A stretch of DNA of 37,912 nucleotides from Burkholderiales bacterium 68-10. GTDB taxonomy: Bacteria > Pseudomonadota > Gammaproteobacteria > Burkholderiales > Burkholderiaceae_C. The translations under genes and the position numbers were made by a program. A model generated the notes under the pieces. It did no database searches. It was not told the origin of the DNA and was given only the letters and a program-made list of their open reading frames with translations. Of this stretch, positions 15,771 to 25,135 are shown piece by piece (the first letter of the stretch is position 1; every line of letters starts with the position of its first letter). The stretch lies in the NCBI GenBank assembly GCA_001897615.1, contig MKTG01000071.1, positions 144,886 to 182,797 on the forward strand, written 5' to 3'.

Positions 15771-18204
15771 AGTCGGTGAAGCGGCTGGGTGAGGAGGTTT
15801 CTTCGCGCAGGTACTGGTAGCGCGGGATGTTGTTGCGCAGCGTGCGCATCGGGTTGCTGCCCAGGCGCGACAGACCGATGAACTCGATCTGGAACATGAT
15901 GCGCTTGGTGGAGGTGCTGATCGAGCTGTTGAGCTTTTCCAGCACCACGCGGCCGATCCAGCAGCCGGCATCGTATTCGAAGCCCAGCAGGCCTTCGACC
16001 AGGCGCTTGTCCTGCAGGCTGTAGTTCATCCGCCCGACGCCGTACCAGCGACCGTTGCAGCTGCCGCCGGCGCTGGCGCGGCTGGCGCCGAGCTCGCCGT
16101 GGCGCCCGACGAGGTCCGCCAGCGGCCACTGCCAACCCACATCCAGCGATTCGCTGCGCAGGTCGCGCTGGTGGCGGTAGGCGGCGCTGACGGTGTGGAA
16201 TTTTTCAGGCGAGTAGCGCGCCTGCACCGTGGTGCGGGTGGAGCGGCGCGTGTCCAGGTTGTACTGCACGACGGTGTCGAAGGCCCAGCGCGGGTCCCAG
16301 CTGACGGAGGCGCCCAGCATCAGGTCGGACAATCCGCGCGCGGTCGGCAGGCCGCCTGGCAGGGTGACCTGCTGGGCCGAGAAGCGGTAGCGCTGCGCGA
16401 TGCCCAGGCGCAGCGCCTCGGCGCCGGTCCGCGGGTCGAGCAGGCGCGTGGTCAGCCCGCCGGTAACCAGGTTGTTGTCGACGATGCGGTCGTTGCCGGC
16501 AAAAGCGTTTTCAGCCCAGATGGTGGCGAAGTTGAAGTCGTAGGCGCCGGTGTCGTACAGCGGCAGCCGGCCCTGGTCGCGGTAGGGGGTGTAGACGTAC
16601 TTCAGGCGCGGCTCCAGCGTCTGCGTGAAGTCGCGCCCGAAAAAGCGCGCCTCTCGCTCGAACACCAGGCCACCGTCCAGGCTCACGGTGGGCAGCGCGC
16701 GGGCGGCCGAGGTGGCGCCGCCGGGGATCGGGCGGTCGAACCGGTAGTGGCTGGCGTGCAACTGCACCCTGGGCGTGAAGAAGCCCCACGGGCGCGTGAA
16801 CGGGTGCGCCAGCTGCGCCTGCACGAAGCCGCGATCGGCGTTGGGCTGGCGGGTCCAGAACGGGTCGGCGCGAAAGCGCGTGAAATCGGCATCGACGGCG
16901 TAGTCGAAACCGCGGTCGTTGGTGCGCGCCCAGCGTCCGCTCAGCTGCGGCAGGCGGTCATAGGGCGGCACGATGGGCGCGGCCACGTCCTGCAGGGTCT
17001 GCCACTTGAGCGCGCGGGCGTTGAGCGACACGTCGCCGCTGGACCACGACAGCGCGCCGTCGTTGGCCAGCAGTCGCGTGGTCAGCGACAGGCCGCGGCG
17101 CGTGAAGTCGCGCCAGTAGTCGTCGTCGCTGACGCGGTTCAGGTTCAGCCCCAGCCCGACCGCGCCGACGGCGTCGATGCCGGTGTCGTGACGGCCGTTG
17201 TGGCGCAAAAAGTAGCCCCAGCGGTTGCGGCCGTCGCGCAGGCGGTCGTTGGGCGTCAGGTTGGCGTTGACGCGCCCCTGGTAGCCGCTTTCCAGGTAGC
17301 GGAACTCGCCCGCCAGATCGACCCCGCGGCGCGACATGAGGCCGGGCGTGAAGGTGGCGTCGCGGTTGGGCGCGATGTTCCAGTAATAGGGCACGGACAG
17401 GTCCAGCCCGCTCTTGTTGTCCAGCCCCAGGGTGGGTGGCAGCCAGCCGGAGCGGCGCCGCTCGCTGACCGGAAAGCTCAGCACCGGCACCGGCAGGATG
17501 GGCACGCCCTTGAACTCCAGCACCGCGCCGGCCGCGCGCCCCTCGTCGTCCTCGCGGTCGATGTCCAGCCGGTCGGCGCGCAGGACCCAGTCCGGCACCC
17601 AGTCGGGGCCACCGCGCACGCAGGTGGTGTAGGTGGCCCGCAGCAGGCTGGCGCGGTCCTGGTCCAGCCACTCCAGGCGCGTGGCCTCGCCGTGCGCGCC
17701 CGAGGCCAGGAACTGGTAGGTCGGCCGCAGCAGGAAGCCCTCCACGGCGTCCACGCGCAGCTGGCCGGATTCGGCGGTGTAGCGGTCGCCCGCCTGGTTC
17801 AGGCGCACGTCGCCGCTGACGGTGACGGTGTCCTCGCCCTGGTCGTAGCGCAGCCGCTCGGCGCGCGCCACGGTGCCGGGCTGGCGCATCTCGGCCTGGC
17901 CCTCCAGCACCGCCTCCAGGCCCACGCGGCCGCTGGCGCGCTCGCCGTAGACGGTGGTCGCCGCGCCGACCTTGGCCGGCGGCTTTTCGGCCAGCAGGGG
18001 GCTGGCGCGCAGCGTCAGTGGATCGCTGGCCTGCGCCGACGCGGCGCCGCACAGCAGCGCCAGCACGCCCAGCACCACCGGCTGCAGCGCCAGCGGCCAC
18101 CGGGGACGGGGGAGGTCAGGAAAGAGCAGGAAAGAGGGCAGAACAGGCACGGCAGAAACCGTCGATTCGGCGCGCCCTCGCCGTCGATGTCCGGGCAGGC
18201 GCAC
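15763..18204 (-). CDS. lptD: LPS-assembly protein LptD (outer-membrane LPS translocon)
   Basis: LptD, with LptE, inserts lipopolysaccharide into the outer leaflet. The product (813 aa from GTG 18204) has a hydrophobic signal ending ALLCGAASAQA, then the OstA/LptA-like jellyroll (VSGDVRLNQAGDRYTAESG), then the C-terminal beta-barrel with SGWLPPTLGLDNKSGLDLSVPYYWNIAPN and EPRLKYVYTPYRDQ, and ends GLSRLGSNPMRTLRNNIPRY. Mature cysteines at TTCVRGG, GGSCNGRW and DAGCWIG would serve the disulfides of the family. No ATG precedes the signal peptide; GTG 18204 or GTG 18150 are candidates and neither has a ribosome site. It leads the lptD-surA-rsmA unit and is divergent from amgK with only 17 bases between the two start codons, or 71 if GTG 18150 is used. 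Confidence 0.95.
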   Translation of the reverse strand: MRLPGHRRRGRAESTVSAVPVLPSFLLFPDLPRPRWPLALQPVVLGVLALLCGAASAQASDPLTLRASPLLAEKPPAKVGAATTVYGERASGRVGLEAVLEGQAEMRQPGTVARAERLRYDQGEDTVTVSGDVRLNQAGDRYTAESGQLRVDAVEGFLLRPTYQFLASGAHGEATRLEWLDQDRASLLRATYTTCVRGGPDWVPDWVLRADRLDIDREDDEGRAAGAVLEFKGVPILPVPVLSFPVSERRRSGWLPPTLGLDNKSGLDLSVPYYWNIAPNRDATFTPGLMSRRGVDLAGEFRYLESGYQGRVNANLTPNDRLRDGRNRWGYFLRHNGRHDTGIDAVGAVGLGLNLNRVSDDDYWRDFTRRGLSLTTRLLANDGALSWSSGDVSLNARALKWQTLQDVAAPIVPPYDRLPQLSGRWARTNDRGFDYAVDADFTRFRADPFWTRQPNADRGFVQAQLAHPFTRPWGFFTPRVQLHASHYRFDRPIPGGATSAARALPTVSLDGGLVFEREARFFGRDFTQTLEPRLKYVYTPYRDQGRLPLYDTGAYDFNFATIWAENAFAGNDRIVDNNLVTGGLTTRLLDPRTGAEALRLGIAQRYRFSAQQVTLPGGLPTARGLSDLMLGASVSWDPRWAFDTVVQYNLDTRRSTRTTVQARYSPEKFHTVSAAYRHQRDLRSESLDVGWQWPLADLVGRHGELGASRASAGGSCNGRWYGVGRMNYSLQDKRLVEGLLGFEYDAGCWIGRVVLEKLNSSISTSTKRIMFQIEFIGLSRLGSNPMRTLRNNIPRYQYLREETSSPSRFTDYE

Positions 18205-18221
18205 TCTAGAATCGATTATCC

Positions 18222-19334
18222 ATGAGCGCCGCCGACCCTTCCCGCCCGCCTGCCGCTGCCGCCGGCGCCACCGCCCCGAACTGGGCCGACCCGGCCCGCC
18301 ACGCCGCCTTCAACGCCTGGCTGGCGCGCGTGGCCGCCATGCACGGCCTGCTGCCCGCCAGCCTGCGCGTGGCCTCGGCCGACGCCAGCTTCCGGCGCTA
18401 TTTCCGCATCGACTGTGCCGACGGCGCCAGCCGCATCGTCATGGACGCGCCGCCGGCGCAGGAGAACTGCGCGCCCTTCGTGCAGGTGGCCGGCCTGATG
18501 CGGGACGCCGGCCTGAACGTGCCGCGCATCCTGGACTGGGACGAGACCGGCGGCTTCATGCTGATGACCGATCTGGGCGCGCGCACCATGATGGAGGTGA
18601 TCGACCGCGACCACCCCGAGGCCAATCGCGCGCTGTACGCGCAGGCGCTGGACGCGCTGCTGGCCTGGCAGCAGGCCAGCCGGCCCGGCGTGTTGCCGCC
18701 CTACGACGAAGCCCTGCTGCGGCGCGAGCTGCAGCTGTTTCCCGACTGGTACCTGCGGCGCCACCGCGGCGTGACGCTGGACGGCGCGCAGGCCGAGACG
18801 CTGGAGCGCCAGTTCGCGCTGATCGTGGCGCGCAACCTGGCGGCGCCCAGCGTGTACGTGCACCGCGACTTCATGCCGCGCAACCTGATGGTGCCCGGCA
18901 CCCGCGGCCAGGCGCTGGGGGTGCTGGATTTCCAGGACGCGGTGCACGGCCCCCTCACCTACGACATCGCCAGCCTGATGCGCGACGCCTTCCTGTCCTG
19001 GGACGAGGCGTTCGTGATCGACATCACCGTGCGCTACTGGGAGCGCGCGCGCAAGCTGGGGCTGATGGATTTCGAGGACTGGCACAGCGACTTCGGCAGC
19101 TTCTGGCGCGCCGTCGAATGGATGGGCCTGCAGCGCCACCTGAAGGTGGCCGGCATCTTCGCCCGCCTGACGCTGCGCGACGGCAAGCCGAAGTACCTGG
19201 CGGACGCACCGCGCTTCATCGCCTACATCCGCCACACCGCCGGGCGCTACCGTGAGCTGACGCCGCTGCTGCGGCTGGTGGATGGCATCGAGGGCACGCA
19301 GGCGCACAGTGGCTGGGCGTTCGGGCGGGTCTGA
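18222..19334 (+). CDS. amgK: N-acetylmuramate/N-acetylglucosamine kinase (AmgK)
   Basis: AmgK phosphorylates the anomeric hydroxyl of MurNAc and GlcNAc in peptidoglycan recycling. The 370-residue product is an aminoglycoside-phosphotransferase-fold kinase: ASFRRYFRIDC in the N-lobe, the catalytic VYVHRDFMPRNLMV (HxD...N), and the metal-binding VLDFQDAVHGPLTYDIASLMRDAF that is typical of AmgK. Placement next to lptD, divergently, also matches the arrangement known in pseudomonads and many betaproteobacteria. The usual partner murU (MurNAc-1-P uridylyltransferase) does not follow; the next gene is an unrelated convergent regulator. A -10-like TAGAAT lies at 18207-18212, only 9 bases before ATG 18222, so the transcript may have almost no leader. 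Confidence 0.9.
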   Translation: MSAADPSRPPAAAAGATAPNWADPARHAAFNAWLARVAAMHGLLPASLRVASADASFRRYFRIDCADGASRIVMDAPPAQENCAPFVQVAGLMRDAGLNVPRILDWDETGGFMLMTDLGARTMMEVIDRDHPEANRALYAQALDALLAWQQASRPGVLPPYDEALLRRELQLFPDWYLRRHRGVTLDGAQAETLERQFALIVARNLAAPSVYVHRDFMPRNLMVPGTRGQALGVLDFQDAVHGPLTYDIASLMRDAFLSWDEAFVIDITVRYWERARKLGLMDFEDWHSDFGSFWRAVEWMGLQRHLKVAGIFARLTLRDGKPKYLADAPRFIAYIRHTAGRYRELTPLLRLVDGIEGTQAHSGWAFGRV

Positions 19335-19420
19335 TCCAGCCGCACCCGCCGGGCGGCGCCCCGTCAGTGGTCCGGCATACTCGGGGTTCAGAGTCGAATC
19401 GAGCTCCATCGCGCCATGGA

Positions 19421-19454
19421 TCAGCGCCAGAAGCTATTGTTTAGATAGCATACA
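19421..19454 (+). repeat. Dispersed 33-bp element, intergenic copy D
   Basis: The copy reads TCAGCGCCAGAAGCTATTG then TTTAGATAGCATACA. It lies between the convergent ends of amgK and the LuxR gene, in a 182-base gap. The rest of that gap holds a GC-rich dyad, GCGCGGG (19483-19489) facing CCCGCGC (19494-19500), which could end the LuxR transcript but has no adjacent T run. Confidence 0.75.
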
Positions 19455-19516
19455 AATGGTCAAAAGGCGTTCCGGCCCGGCTGCGCGGGGGCTCCCGCGC
19501 CGAGGCATCGCCCCGC

Positions 19517-22138
19517 TCAGCGCCTATGCCAATAGGCGGCCGCCTGGGTGCGGCTGTCCACGGCCAGCTTGGTGAGGATGTTGGCGACATGGCGCTTGAC
19601 GGTGTGCAGGCTCAGGTCCAGGGCGCGGGCGATCAGCTTGTTGCTCTGGCCATCGGCCAGCAAGGCCAGCACCTCGCGCTCGCGCTCCGACAGGGGGTCG
19701 TCGGGGGGCTGCGCCTGGGGTGGTGCCGCCGCCGTCCAGTCCGCCAGCCGCTGGCACAGCCTGGCTTGCGCGGCCGCCGGGCACGGCAGGCGGGCCTCGG
19801 TGGCCTGCCACAGCGGCTTCAGGCGCCCGGGCGGTTCCAGCAGCAGGCCCAGGCCCTCGTCCTGGACGGACTCGGCCACCACCGGTCCCAGGGCGGTGGC
19901 TGCGGCATCCACATCCCCCTGCGCCCAGCAGCAGGCGGCCAGCGCGAAGCGCGCATCGCCCATGAAGGCCGGCAGCCAGCCGCCCGCCTGCAGCGCCACG
20001 GCATGTTCCAGGTGCTGGCGCGCCGTGGCCAGCTCGCCGCGCAGCAGGGCATGCTGGCCCTGCACCAGCGCGGCGCCGGTGTCCAGCACCGGCCATTCGC
20101 GCGCCGTGCGCGGCCGGGTCAGCTCGGGCAGCAGGGCCGCCAGGCCATCGGCGTCTTCGCCGCGCCACAGGATGCGGGCCTGTACATGGAGGTAGGTGCG
20201 GCGCCAGCCGTTGGCATAACCCGCGGTCATGAGGTGCTGCACCTGGGCCACGCTGGCCAGTGCCTCGGCCGCCTGACCCTGTACGGCCAGGTGCAGGGTC
20301 CGCAGGTGCAGCGCGGCGATGCCCAGCATCACGTCACCGGGCAGGTGGCGCTGCAGTTGCAGCAGGGTCTGCAGCGCCTCGCGCGCTGCTGCGGGCGTGC
20401 CATGCCAGAAGGCCAGCCAGGCATCGAGCGCAGGCACCTGCACCTCGCCGGGCGGGTGGGCGCGGCACAGGCGCTGCAGCCGCTGCATCGGCCCGCGCGT
20501 GCCCGGCAGGCCGACGAAGTGGCCGTAGCTCATGTCCACGATGTTGGGGTAGCGCACCTCGGGCGCCAGGGCGGCGTTGTCGGCCATGGCTCCCAGGGCG
20601 TCAAGCAAGCTGGCGTGGTCGCCACGCGCCAGGCCATGCCAGGCACGCAGCGAATCGAACGGCACCTGCAGCGCCGGCGTCAGCTGTGCAGCGGCCACCG
20701 CCTGCAGCGCCTCGCTGGCGCGCGGCAGGTCGCCCAGGGCGTTGTGGCAGGCGGCCAGCATGCCGAGCGCGACGATGCGGTCGCGCTCCTGACCCTGGCG
20801 CGCAAAGGCCGCGTGGCTGCGCTCGAACTCGCTCTGCGCGCGCAGCCAGTCCCAGCGCGACCAGGCGCACAGGCCGCGCAGCAGGGACACGTCGGCATCG
20901 GCGGCACGCCAGTCGGGCGGCAGTTGCTCCAGCCAGCGCTCCAGCCGGTGGGTGCCGCCCACGGCCAGCAGACCGTCGGCCATCTGGCGCAGGCAGGCCA
21001 GGGCCTCGGCCCAGCGGCCGGCGGCCAGCCAGTGCGGGATGGCGCGCTCGGCACTGGCCTCGGCCGCGGCGGCCCGGGCATGCAGCGCGGGCGCCAGGCC
21101 GGGCTGGCGCCGCTCCAGCTCGGCGCGCAGGAAGTCGCGAAACAGGTCATGAAAGCGCAGCACGGGCGCCACGTCGTCGAGCGCGCTGAGGAAGAGCTGG
21201 CGCGCGTAAAGCGCTTCGAGCACGGCCCGCGCGTCGGCGCGGCCCGTGACGGCCTGGCACAGCGGCGGGCTCAGCTCAGGCAGCACGCTGCTGTGCAGCA
21301 CGAACTGCTGCAGCGGCGGCGGCAGCCCGGCCAGCACCTCCTGGGCGAAGTAGTCGAACAGATGGCGGCGGGCGGCCGGCCCGATCAGGGCGGGCAGCGC
21401 ATCGTCTGGGCTGCGCGCGCTGCCCAGCACCAGCTGCAGCCCCGCGGCCCAGCCGTGCGTGCGTGCCAGCGCACCCTGCAGCGCCTCGCCGGGGGGCTCG
21501 TCCAGCCCGCGCAGCCGGCACAGTGCCTGGGCGGCGTCGAGGTCGAAGCGCAGGTCGTCCAGGCCCAGCTCCACCAGCTCGCCCCCGGCCCGCCAGCGCG
21601 CCAGCGACAGCGGCGGCGTCACGCGGCTGCCGATGCACACCGTCAGCTCCGGCGGCGCGCGGGCGATCAGCGCGTCCAGCAGCTGCAGCGCGGCCGTGTC
21701 GTCGATGTGGTGCAGATCATCCAGCACCAGGGTGATGTGGGCGTCGGGCCGCGCGCCCAGTGCCGCAACCAGCGGGCCCAGCGCAGTGCGCGCGGCCGCG
21801 CTGGCGTCCTGCAGTTGCGCCAGCACCGTGTCGGGGGGCAGCGTCCAGGGCAGCTGCAGCGGCGCCAGCGCGCCAAACAGCGCGGCAAACAGGCGGTTGC
21901 AGTCGTTGTCTTCCTCATCCAGCGACACCCAGGCGATGGCGGCGCCCGGGTCGGCGGCCCGCGCCGCCGCGAGCTGCGCGAGCAGCGTGGTCTTGCCAAA
22001 GCCGGCCGGCGCCTGCACCAGCAGCAGCCGCGCCGTCGTGGCCTGGGCCAGCGTGCGCGCCAGCAGCGCCGGGCGTGGCACCACGTCGCGCCGGCTGCGC
22101 GGGATGCGGTACTTGCCGGGCGGCGAGGGTGTGGTCAT
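19517..22138 (-). CDS. MalT-type large ATP-binding LuxR transcriptional regulator
   Basis: A signal-transduction ATPase/activator of 873 aa (ATG 22138). The N-terminus has a Walker [12 protein letters not shown] at about residues 44-54, and a Walker B-like [10 protein letters not shown] near residue 135. A long helical, Ala/Leu-rich repeat region follows. The C-terminus is a Lux[32 protein letters not shown] with [19 protein letters not shown]. The layout matches MalT/LAL regulators, which bind an inducer in the repeat region and ATP in the NB domain before activating transcription. The inducer is unknown. It is transcribed away from a short cytochrome gene 136 bases upstream on the same strand, and the hemerythrin gene lies beyond in the opposite direction; these are candidate targets by position only. 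A leftward extension to 22240 is possible but has no support. Confidence 0.9.
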   Translation of the reverse strand: MTTPSPPGKYRIPRSRRDVVPRPALLARTLAQATTARLLLVQAPAGFGKTTLLAQLAAARAADPGAAIAWVSLDEEDNDCNRLFAALFGALAPLQLPWTLPPDTVLAQLQDASAAARTALGPLVAALGARPDAHITLVLDDLHHIDDTAALQLLDALIARAPPELTVCIGSRVTPPLSLARWRAGGELVELGLDDLRFDLDAAQALCRLRGLDEPPGEALQGALARTHGWAAGLQLVLGSARSPDDALPALIGPAARRHLFDYFAQEVLAGLPPPLQQFVLHSSVLPELSPPLCQAVTGRADARAVLEALYARQLFLSALDDVAPVLRFHDLFRDFLRAELERRQPGLAPALHARAAAAEASAERAIPHWLAAGRWAEALACLRQMADGLLAVGGTHRLERWLEQLPPDWRAADADVSLLRGLCAWSRWDWLRAQSEFERSHAAFARQGQERDRIVALGMLAACHNALGDLPRASEALQAVAAAQLTPALQVPFDSLRAWHGLARGDHASLLDALGAMADNAALAPEVRYPNIVDMSYGHFVGLPGTRGPMQRLQRLCRAHPPGEVQVPALDAWLAFWHGTPAAAREALQTLLQLQRHLPGDVMLGIAALHLRTLHLAVQGQAAEALASVAQVQHLMTAGYANGWRRTYLHVQARILWRGEDADGLAALLPELTRPRTAREWPVLDTGAALVQGQHALLRGELATARQHLEHAVALQAGGWLPAFMGDARFALAACCWAQGDVDAAATALGPVVAESVQDEGLGLLLEPPGRLKPLWQATEARLPCPAAAQARLCQRLADWTAAAPPQAQPPDDPLSEREREVLALLADGQSNKLIARALDLSLHTVKRHVANILTKLAVDSRTQAAAYWHRR

Positions 22139-22274
22139 GGCGCGGGCGGCGGATTTTATTCCGGCCGCCGCGCACACGTGGGCCGCCCGCAATGATGCGC
22201 GAGGCGATTTCAGGCCCGCCACATGAGCTTCTCCCACCATGGACTGGCGGGACGACCGCGCCCGCGTCGCGGGT

Positions 22275-22811
22275 TCAGCGCGCGGCCGGCGGCAGCGGGG
22301 CCGGCACGCGGTTGCGCACGGGCGGCAATGTCTGCAGGTAGGCGAACATGGCCTGCAGATCCTCGTCGCTCATCTGCCCATAGGCAGCAGGCATGGGCGG
22401 CAGCAGCGGCCGGCCCGAGCCCAGGTGGCGGCCGCTGCGCATGGTGCGCACAAAGTCCTGCGCGCTCCAGCGGCCCAGACCGGTATCGGGGTCGGGCGTC
22501 AGATTGGCCGTATAGCTGACGCCCCAGGGACCGGCCCAGGCAGTGTTGGTGGCCGAGGCCACGACCAGCCAGGGCCCGGCCGGCAGCGCCGGCGCCGGTG
22601 GCATGGCCAGCGCCTCGGGGTGGCCCGCGAACAGGCGCGTGCGATCCGGCTCGGGCCCGCGCGGGCCATTCTTGAGCGGCGTGTGGCAGTCCATGCAGCC
22701 GGTGGCGTTGATGAGGTAGCGGCCGCGTTCGATGCGCTCGCGCGGCGCCGGCCCGGCCGCCTGCGCGGCCATGGCAGTGAACAGGATCAACAAGGGTGCA
22801 AGGCGGGTCAT
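22275..22811 (-). CDS. Small c-type cytochrome, periplasmic
   Basis: The 178-residue product has a signal peptide ([20 protein letters not shown]) and one covalent heme site, CMDCH (Cys39, Cys42, His43). The surrounding [25 protein letters not shown] and the later [28 protein letters not shown] resemble c-type subunits of periplasmic dehydrogenases (alcohol or aldehyde dehydrogenase cytochromes). One heme only, with a Met ligand probably in [23 protein letters not shown]. It would carry electrons in the periplasm; the donor is not encoded nearby. GAGCTC-AGGGG-like bases upstream of ATG 22811 give at best a moderate ribosome site (CTGGAGCTCTGC). Confidence 0.85.
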   Translation of the reverse strand: MTRLAPLLILFTAMAAQAAGPAPRERIERGRYLINATGCMDCHTPLKNGPRGPEPDRTRLFAGHPEALAMPPAPALPAGPWLVVASATNTAWAGPWGVSYTANLTPDPDTGLGRWSAQDFVRTMRSGRHLGSGRPLLPPMPAAYGQMSDEDLQAMFAYLQTLPPVRNRVPAPLPPAAR

Positions 22812-23004
22812 GCAGAGCTCCAGGGGAATGTGTGGCTGCCGACTGTGCCGGGCGGCTCAGGTCCTGCCCTCGCTCCGAGGAGCCAGCGCCGGGCGGCCCG
22901 AAGAGCCATGCCAGGCCAGCGCAGGCCATGGCTCCTGCGGGCGATGCCGGCGCGCCGGCAAGAAAACACACTGAAGGCCCACTCACCACCCAAGGACCTT
23001 CGAC

Positions 23005-23673
23005 ATGAGCACCACCGACCGCTACGACATCTATGCCCCCATCCACAAGGCCTTGCGCCAGTTCATGACCGACACGCTGCAGCGCCTGGGCCGGCTGGAC
23101 CTGGACGACCCGCAGGACCTGCTGCTGGGACTGGCCCAGCTCGACGCCCTGCTGGATGCCGCCGGCCACCATGTGCAGCACGAGAACGCGTTCATACACC
23201 CCGCCATCGAGGCGCACAGCCGTGGCGCCAGCGCCCGCATCGTGGCCGACCACCAGGAGCACCTGGATGCCATTGCCGCCCTGCGCGCCGAGGCGGCCAC
23301 GCTGCGTGCCATGCCCACACCCGCGCTGGCGCATCGGCTGTACCGCCACCTGACCAGCTTCGTGGCGGAGAACTTCGAGCACATGGACATGGAGGAAACC
23401 GCCCACAACCGGGCGCTGTGGGCCGCCTGCAGCGATGCCGAACTGCAGGCAATCGAGGGCCGCATCCATGCCAGCATCGACACGGCCGAGATGAACGTCT
23501 GGCTGCGCTGGCTGATCCCTGCGCTCAACCCCGCCGAGCGGGCCGCCCTGATCGGCGGCCTGCCGCCCGAGGCGCGCGCGCCCGTGCTGGAGACGGCACG
23601 ACGCCTGCTGGATGACAGCGCCTGGGTCAAGCTGTGCCTTGCGCAGGCGCCGACGGCAGTATCGGCGGCTTGA
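23005..23673 (+). CDS. Hemerythrin-domain (HHE) protein
   Basis: The product (222 aa) is a cytosolic hemerythrin-like four-helix protein that probably binds a di-iron centre. Candidate ligands are His14 in the first helix, the H56xxxE60 pair in HHVQHENAFIHP, His83/His86 in ADHQEHLDA, His115 in YRHLTSF, and H126xxxE130 in FEHMDMEE. A C-terminal helical stretch of about 70 residues (WLIPALNPAERAALIGGLPP) extends beyond the domain. Roles known for such proteins include O2, NO or iron handling; which applies here is open. AAGGACC sits 8 bases before ATG 23005. Upstream on the opposite strand is the cytochrome c gene, with 193 bases between them. Confidence 0.85.
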   Translation: MSTTDRYDIYAPIHKALRQFMTDTLQRLGRLDLDDPQDLLLGLAQLDALLDAAGHHVQHENAFIHPAIEAHSRGASARIVADHQEHLDAIAALRAEAATLRAMPTPALAHRLYRHLTSFVAENFEHMDMEETAHNRALWAACSDAELQAIEGRIHASIDTAEMNVWLRWLIPALNPAERAALIGGLPPEARAPVLETARRLLDDSAWVKLCLAQAPTAVSAA

Positions 23674-23805
23674 CCACGGGCATACGGGCGGGCCGCGTGC
23701 CACGCCGCCACGACGCACCCCCATGGTTCAACCTCCGGGGCCGCCGATGGCAGACCCATTCCTCCACTACCATCGGGGCCATCAACCCCACAAGGAGCGG
23801 AGACG

Positions 23806-25092
23806 ATGAGCCTGTTCAACTGGCAGGAGAGGCCGGCTGCGGCCCTGGTCAACGGTGGCGTAATCGCCCCCGACGAGCGCCTGCCCTGGCCGCAGACCGC
23901 GGCCATGGGCGTGCAGCACGTGATCGCCATGTTCGGCGCCACCGTGCTGGCGCCAATCCTGATGGGGTTCGACCCCAATCTGGCGATCTTCATGAGCGGC
24001 GTCGGCACGCTGCTGTTCTACTTCATCACCGGCGGCCAGGTGCCCAGCTACCTGGGTTCGTCGTTCGCCTTCATCGGCGTGGTGATCGCCGCCACCGGCT
24101 ACGGCGGGCAGGGGCCCAACGCCAACCTCCCGGTGGCGCTGGGCGCCATCATCGTCTGCGGCCTGCTGTACGCGCTGATCGGCGCGTTGGTCAATGCCGT
24201 GGGCACGCGCTGGATCGAGCGGCTGATGCCGCCCGTGGTCACCGGCGCGGTGGTGGCGGTGATCGGGCTGAACCTGGCGGCCATCCCGGTCAAGAACATG
24301 GCGGCCAGCAACTTCGACAGCTGGATGCAGCTGGTCACCTTCGTCAGCGTGGCGCTGGTGGCGGTGTTCGCGCGCGGCATGGTGCAGCGCCTGCTGATCC
24401 TGGTGGGGCTGGCCATCGCCACCCTGATCTACGTGCTGCTGGCCAACGGCCTGGGGCTGGGTAAGCCGATGGATTTTTCGGGCATCGCCAACGCCGCCTG
24501 GGTGGGGCTGCCGCGCTTCACCGCCCCCGAGTTCAGCGGCAACGCCATGCTGCTGATCGCCCCGGTGGCGCTGATCCTGGTGGCCGAGAACCTGGGCCAC
24601 CTGAAGGCGGTGGCGGCCATGACCGGGCGCAACCTGGACCCGTACATCGGCCGCGCCTTCACCGCCGACGGCGTGGCCACCATGATCAGCGGCGCCGCCG
24701 GCGGCACCGGCGTGACCACCTACGCCGAGAACATCGGCGTGATGGCGGCCACGCGCATCTATTCCACCGCGGTGTTCGTGGTGGCGGCGCTGATGGCGCT
24801 GGTGCTGGGCTTCTCGCCCAAGTTCGGCGCGCTGATCCAGGCCATCCCGCTGCCGGTGATGGGCGGCGTCAGCATCGTGGTGTTCGGTCTGATCACCATC
24901 GCCGGCGCGCGCATCTGGGTGGACAACAAGGTAGACTTCAGCAATCCGGCCAACCTGCTGACCGCCGCCATCACGCTGATCCTGGGCACGGGCGACTTCA
25001 CGCTGAAGTTCGGCAGCTTCGCCCTGGGCGGCATCGGCACCGCCACCTTCGGCGCGGTGCTGCTGCATGCGCTGCTGCGGCGGCGCGCCTGA
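23806..25092 (+). CDS. NCS2-family nucleobase permease (uracil/xanthine type)
   Basis: The inner-membrane carrier (428 aa) has about a dozen or more hydrophobic segments. MGVQHVIAMFGATVLAPILM with the QH pair in helix 1 and LVAENLGHLKAVAAMTGRNLDP in the middle are the NCS2 signatures; GAAGGTGVTTYAENIGVMA and PLPVMGGVSIVVFGLI complete them. Proteins of this branch (UraA/RutG-like) import uracil or other pyrimidines with protons. AAGGAGCGGAGACG gives a strong ribosome site before ATG 23806. It is followed 43 bases on by an exported hydrolase in the same direction, with its own strong ribosome site, so both may share a transcript. Confidence 0.92.
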   Translation: MSLFNWQERPAAALVNGGVIAPDERLPWPQTAAMGVQHVIAMFGATVLAPILMGFDPNLAIFMSGVGTLLFYFITGGQVPSYLGSSFAFIGVVIAATGYGGQGPNANLPVALGAIIVCGLLYALIGALVNAVGTRWIERLMPPVVTGAVVAVIGLNLAAIPVKNMAASNFDSWMQLVTFVSVALVAVFARGMVQRLLILVGLAIATLIYVLLANGLGLGKPMDFSGIANAAWVGLPRFTAPEFSGNAMLLIAPVALILVAENLGHLKAVAAMTGRNLDPYIGRAFTADGVATMISGAAGGTGVTTYAENIGVMAATRIYSTAVFVVAALMALVLGFSPKFGALIQAIPLPVMGGVSIVVFGLITIAGARIWVDNKVDFSNPANLLTAAITLILGTGDFTLKFGSFALGGIGTATFGAVLLHALLRRRA

Positions 25093-25135
25093 GCAATCGC
25101 CTCGGCGCAAGCCGCCGCCAAGAAGGAGAACCGCG

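Noticed and set aside
16099-18225. Plus-strand open frame of 708 residues
   Set aside because: Antisense to lptD, which has clear family signatures and a signal peptide.
19483-19500. Terminator after the MalT-type gene
   Set aside because: A good GC stem, but the nearest T run is more than 10 bases further on; not called as a terminator.
19526-22195. Plus-strand open frame of 889 residues
   Set aside because: It mirrors the MalT-type gene on the opposite strand; the latter has Walker and LuxR motifs and the mirror has none.
22139-22274. Small gene or regulatory RNA between the MalT-type and cytochrome genes
   Set aside because: No start with a ribosome site, and no strong hairpin or promoter could be seen in the 136 bases.
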